DNA from: CAZFUY01 sp964522445
GTDB lineage: Bacteria > Pseudomonadota > Gammaproteobacteria > SZUA-229
DNA length: 22,457 nt
Direction: 5' to 3'
Assembly: GCA_964522445.1 (NCBI GenBank)
Contig: CAZFUY010000046.1
Coordinates: 1 to 22,457, forward strand
The stretch's first letter is position 1; each line of letters starts with the position of its first letter. Made by a program: the position numbers and the translations under genes. Shown piece by piece: positions 21,422 to 22,457 of this stretch. The notes below the pieces were generated by a model, which saw only the letters and a list, made by a program, of their open reading frames with translations, had not been told where the DNA came from and made no database searches.

Positions 21422-22457
21422 ATGAAAATAGGAATGTATACATTTAATGTAATATTAAATTTTGTAAAATTTATAATTGCTTTATCATTGGTGGTTAGCT
21501 ATCCAGTTCTTGCTGATAAATATAGATCTGGATTCGATTATAAAAAGGATGTTTCTCAGAACAAAAAGAATTCCAGACTGGTGATTGTTCCAGGAAAAAC
21601 AATTGTTAAAAATTATTTTAATTTTCCTGATCGATATGCAAGTAGAGCAAAACTGGTCAGGTTGATTAAAACAGAAAAATCACAATATAAACGTCGTGGT
21701 GTCTCTGCCAGGTTCGCGAGAGTTTCTGTTAGAAAGTTATCACGAAACATTAGATCTAGAAATGGAAAAATAATTTCACAACCATATTTGGAGGTAAAAA
21801 TAACAGCTAACAAGAATCTTCCTGAAGGTGATTATGAATTAATATTGTTAGATAAAAAAGGAAAAAGACTGGTTGTTAAAAAAAGAGGAAAAGTTTTTAG
21901 AGCGAGTCCACATCGTTTAACTGTGCGATTAAATAGAAATAATAAATCAGCCCAAATAGCAGCGAATAGATCCTCAATATATATGCAGAGAAAGAAGGCA
22001 TATCAAAATAAAAAGATGCGAATGAGAGCTAATTCATTTCAAAACCGCATAAGAAATTCACAACGTGCAGGGCTGGTGGTTGACAGGATGAATCAGTTTG
22101 GGAAATGGGCTGCCATGCAGGATTTTTCCAGCTTTGGTCGGGGAGCTAAGCCCTGGGGTATAGGTCCAGGATTAATAGATTTTGTCAGTGATATTAGAAA
22201 AGGAATGATAGACCAGTTTAATCTCTGGCCAGCAAATTCAGTGGGTGTGCTGGGTCCGTATAGTAGTGGTAGAGCTATGGGGCGTTCTAGTTTATCGCAG
22301 CCTGGAAAGACTGAATTGAGTCGTTCATCTGCTGGCAGATATATGGCAGGTGATTCCCGTTTGATGACAAAGGATGATGATAAGGGAGGTGATAAAGATG
22401 ATACAGGTGGAACAGGTGGAACAGGTGGAACAGGTGGAACAGGTGGAACAGGTGGAA
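21422..22457 (+). CDS. Secreted, highly basic protein of unknown function, 3' truncated by the window end
   Basis: A frame opens at ATG 21422, with AGAGGA about seven bases upstream, and stays open for 345 codons to the window end. A signal peptide is clear (about 1-31, ending PVLA/DK). The first 170 mature residues are rich in Lys and Arg and contain beta-like stretches (SRLVIVPGKTIVKNYFNF; NLPEGDYELILLDKKGKRLV). The middle (about 180-215) is an Arg/Gln/Asn-rich helix, and the following part is Gly/Ser-rich with Trp and Phe (WGIGPGLIDFVSDI). It then turns acidic (TKDDDKGGDKDD) and enters a Thr-Gly-Gly repeat. I do not recognise a family. It lies 136 bases after tpsB on the same strand and may be a late member of the CHAT-TPS locus, for example a cell-surface or matrix protein (inference). 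Confidence 0.72.
   Translation, partial: MKIGMYTFNVILNFVKFIIALSLVVSYPVLADKYRSGFDYKKDVSQNKKNSRLVIVPGKTIVKNYFNFPDRYASRAKLVRLIKTEKSQYKRRGVSARFARVSVRKLSRNIRSRNGKIISQPYLEVKITANKNLPEGDYELILLDKKGKRLVVKKRGKVFRASPHRLTVRLNRNNKSAQIAANRSSIYMQRKKAYQNKKMRMRANSFQNRIRNSQRAGLVVDRMNQFGKWAAMQDFSSFGRGAKPWGIGPGLIDFVSDIRKGMIDQFNLWPANSVGVLGPYSSGRAMGRSSLSQPGKTELSRSSAGRYMAGDSRLMTKDDDKGGDKDDTGGTGGTGGTGGTGGTGG
22403..22457 (+). repeat. 9-bp tandem repeat (ACAGGTGGA), six full copies, cut by the window end
   Basis: Six identical 9-base units plus the first base of a seventh run to the final base. Each encodes Thr-Gly-Gly. The units show no differences, so the array is young or homogenised and the true copy number is unknown. 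A perfect short repeat like this often breaks short-read assemblies, which may be why the sequence stops here. Confidence 0.95.

Overview
The window looks like part of an AT-rich genome from a Gram-negative, probably gammaproteobacterial, organism. The main evidence is the DnaE C-terminus, which is closely similar to enterobacterial DnaE in its fingers region and keeps a beta-clamp-binding pentapeptide. Lipoprotein signals, an MCE (Mla-type) lipid transporter and a two-partner secretion (TPS) pair all imply an outer membrane. A run of 100 Ns at 1473-1572 marks a scaffold join, so the adjacency of dnaE to the rest is not proven.

Layout. (1) 2-1453: the 3' part of dnaE. (2) 1645-4974, plus strand: a tight four-gene MCE transport operon with an intact MlaE-type permease, an ABC ATPase whose catalytic motifs are almost all substituted, an MlaD-type MCE protein that has no ATG/GTG/TTG ahead of its membrane anchor and probably starts at ATT, and a TPR-like outer-membrane lipoprotein. 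(3) 5091-11648: two minus-strand gene pairs of parallel design. Each has a secreted beta-sandwich protein (carboxypeptidase-regulatory or transthyretin-like) followed by an exported DUF4384-type protein. Between the pairs, on the plus strand, lies a 196-residue secreted orphan. The first pair carries long N/Q/D/E/Y-rich low-complexity stretches. (4) 11992-21285, plus strand: an exported TPR-CHAT (caspase-like) protein, overlapping by ATGA a 1721-residue TpsA exoprotein, then its TpsB outer-membrane transporter. (5) 21422-end: a secreted, very basic unknown protein that runs off the window inside a 9-bp (Thr-Gly-Gly) repeat.

How the genes may work together. Nearly every gene after the MCE operon encodes an exported product. 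TpsB should secrete TpsA to the cell surface. The CHAT protein has a signal peptide, keeps its His/Cys pair and is translationally coupled to tpsA, so it could process or guard TpsA in the periplasm (inference). DUF4384 domains are, as I recall, often linked to caspase-like proteins in bacteria, so the DUF4384/beta-sandwich pairs may be accessory factors of the same envelope system (inference). The most unusual points are the apparently ATPase-dead MCE transporter, the exported CHAT-TPS coupling, and the duplicated beta-sandwich/DUF4384 module. I saw no tRNA, rRNA, CRISPR array, transposase or toxin-immunity module.
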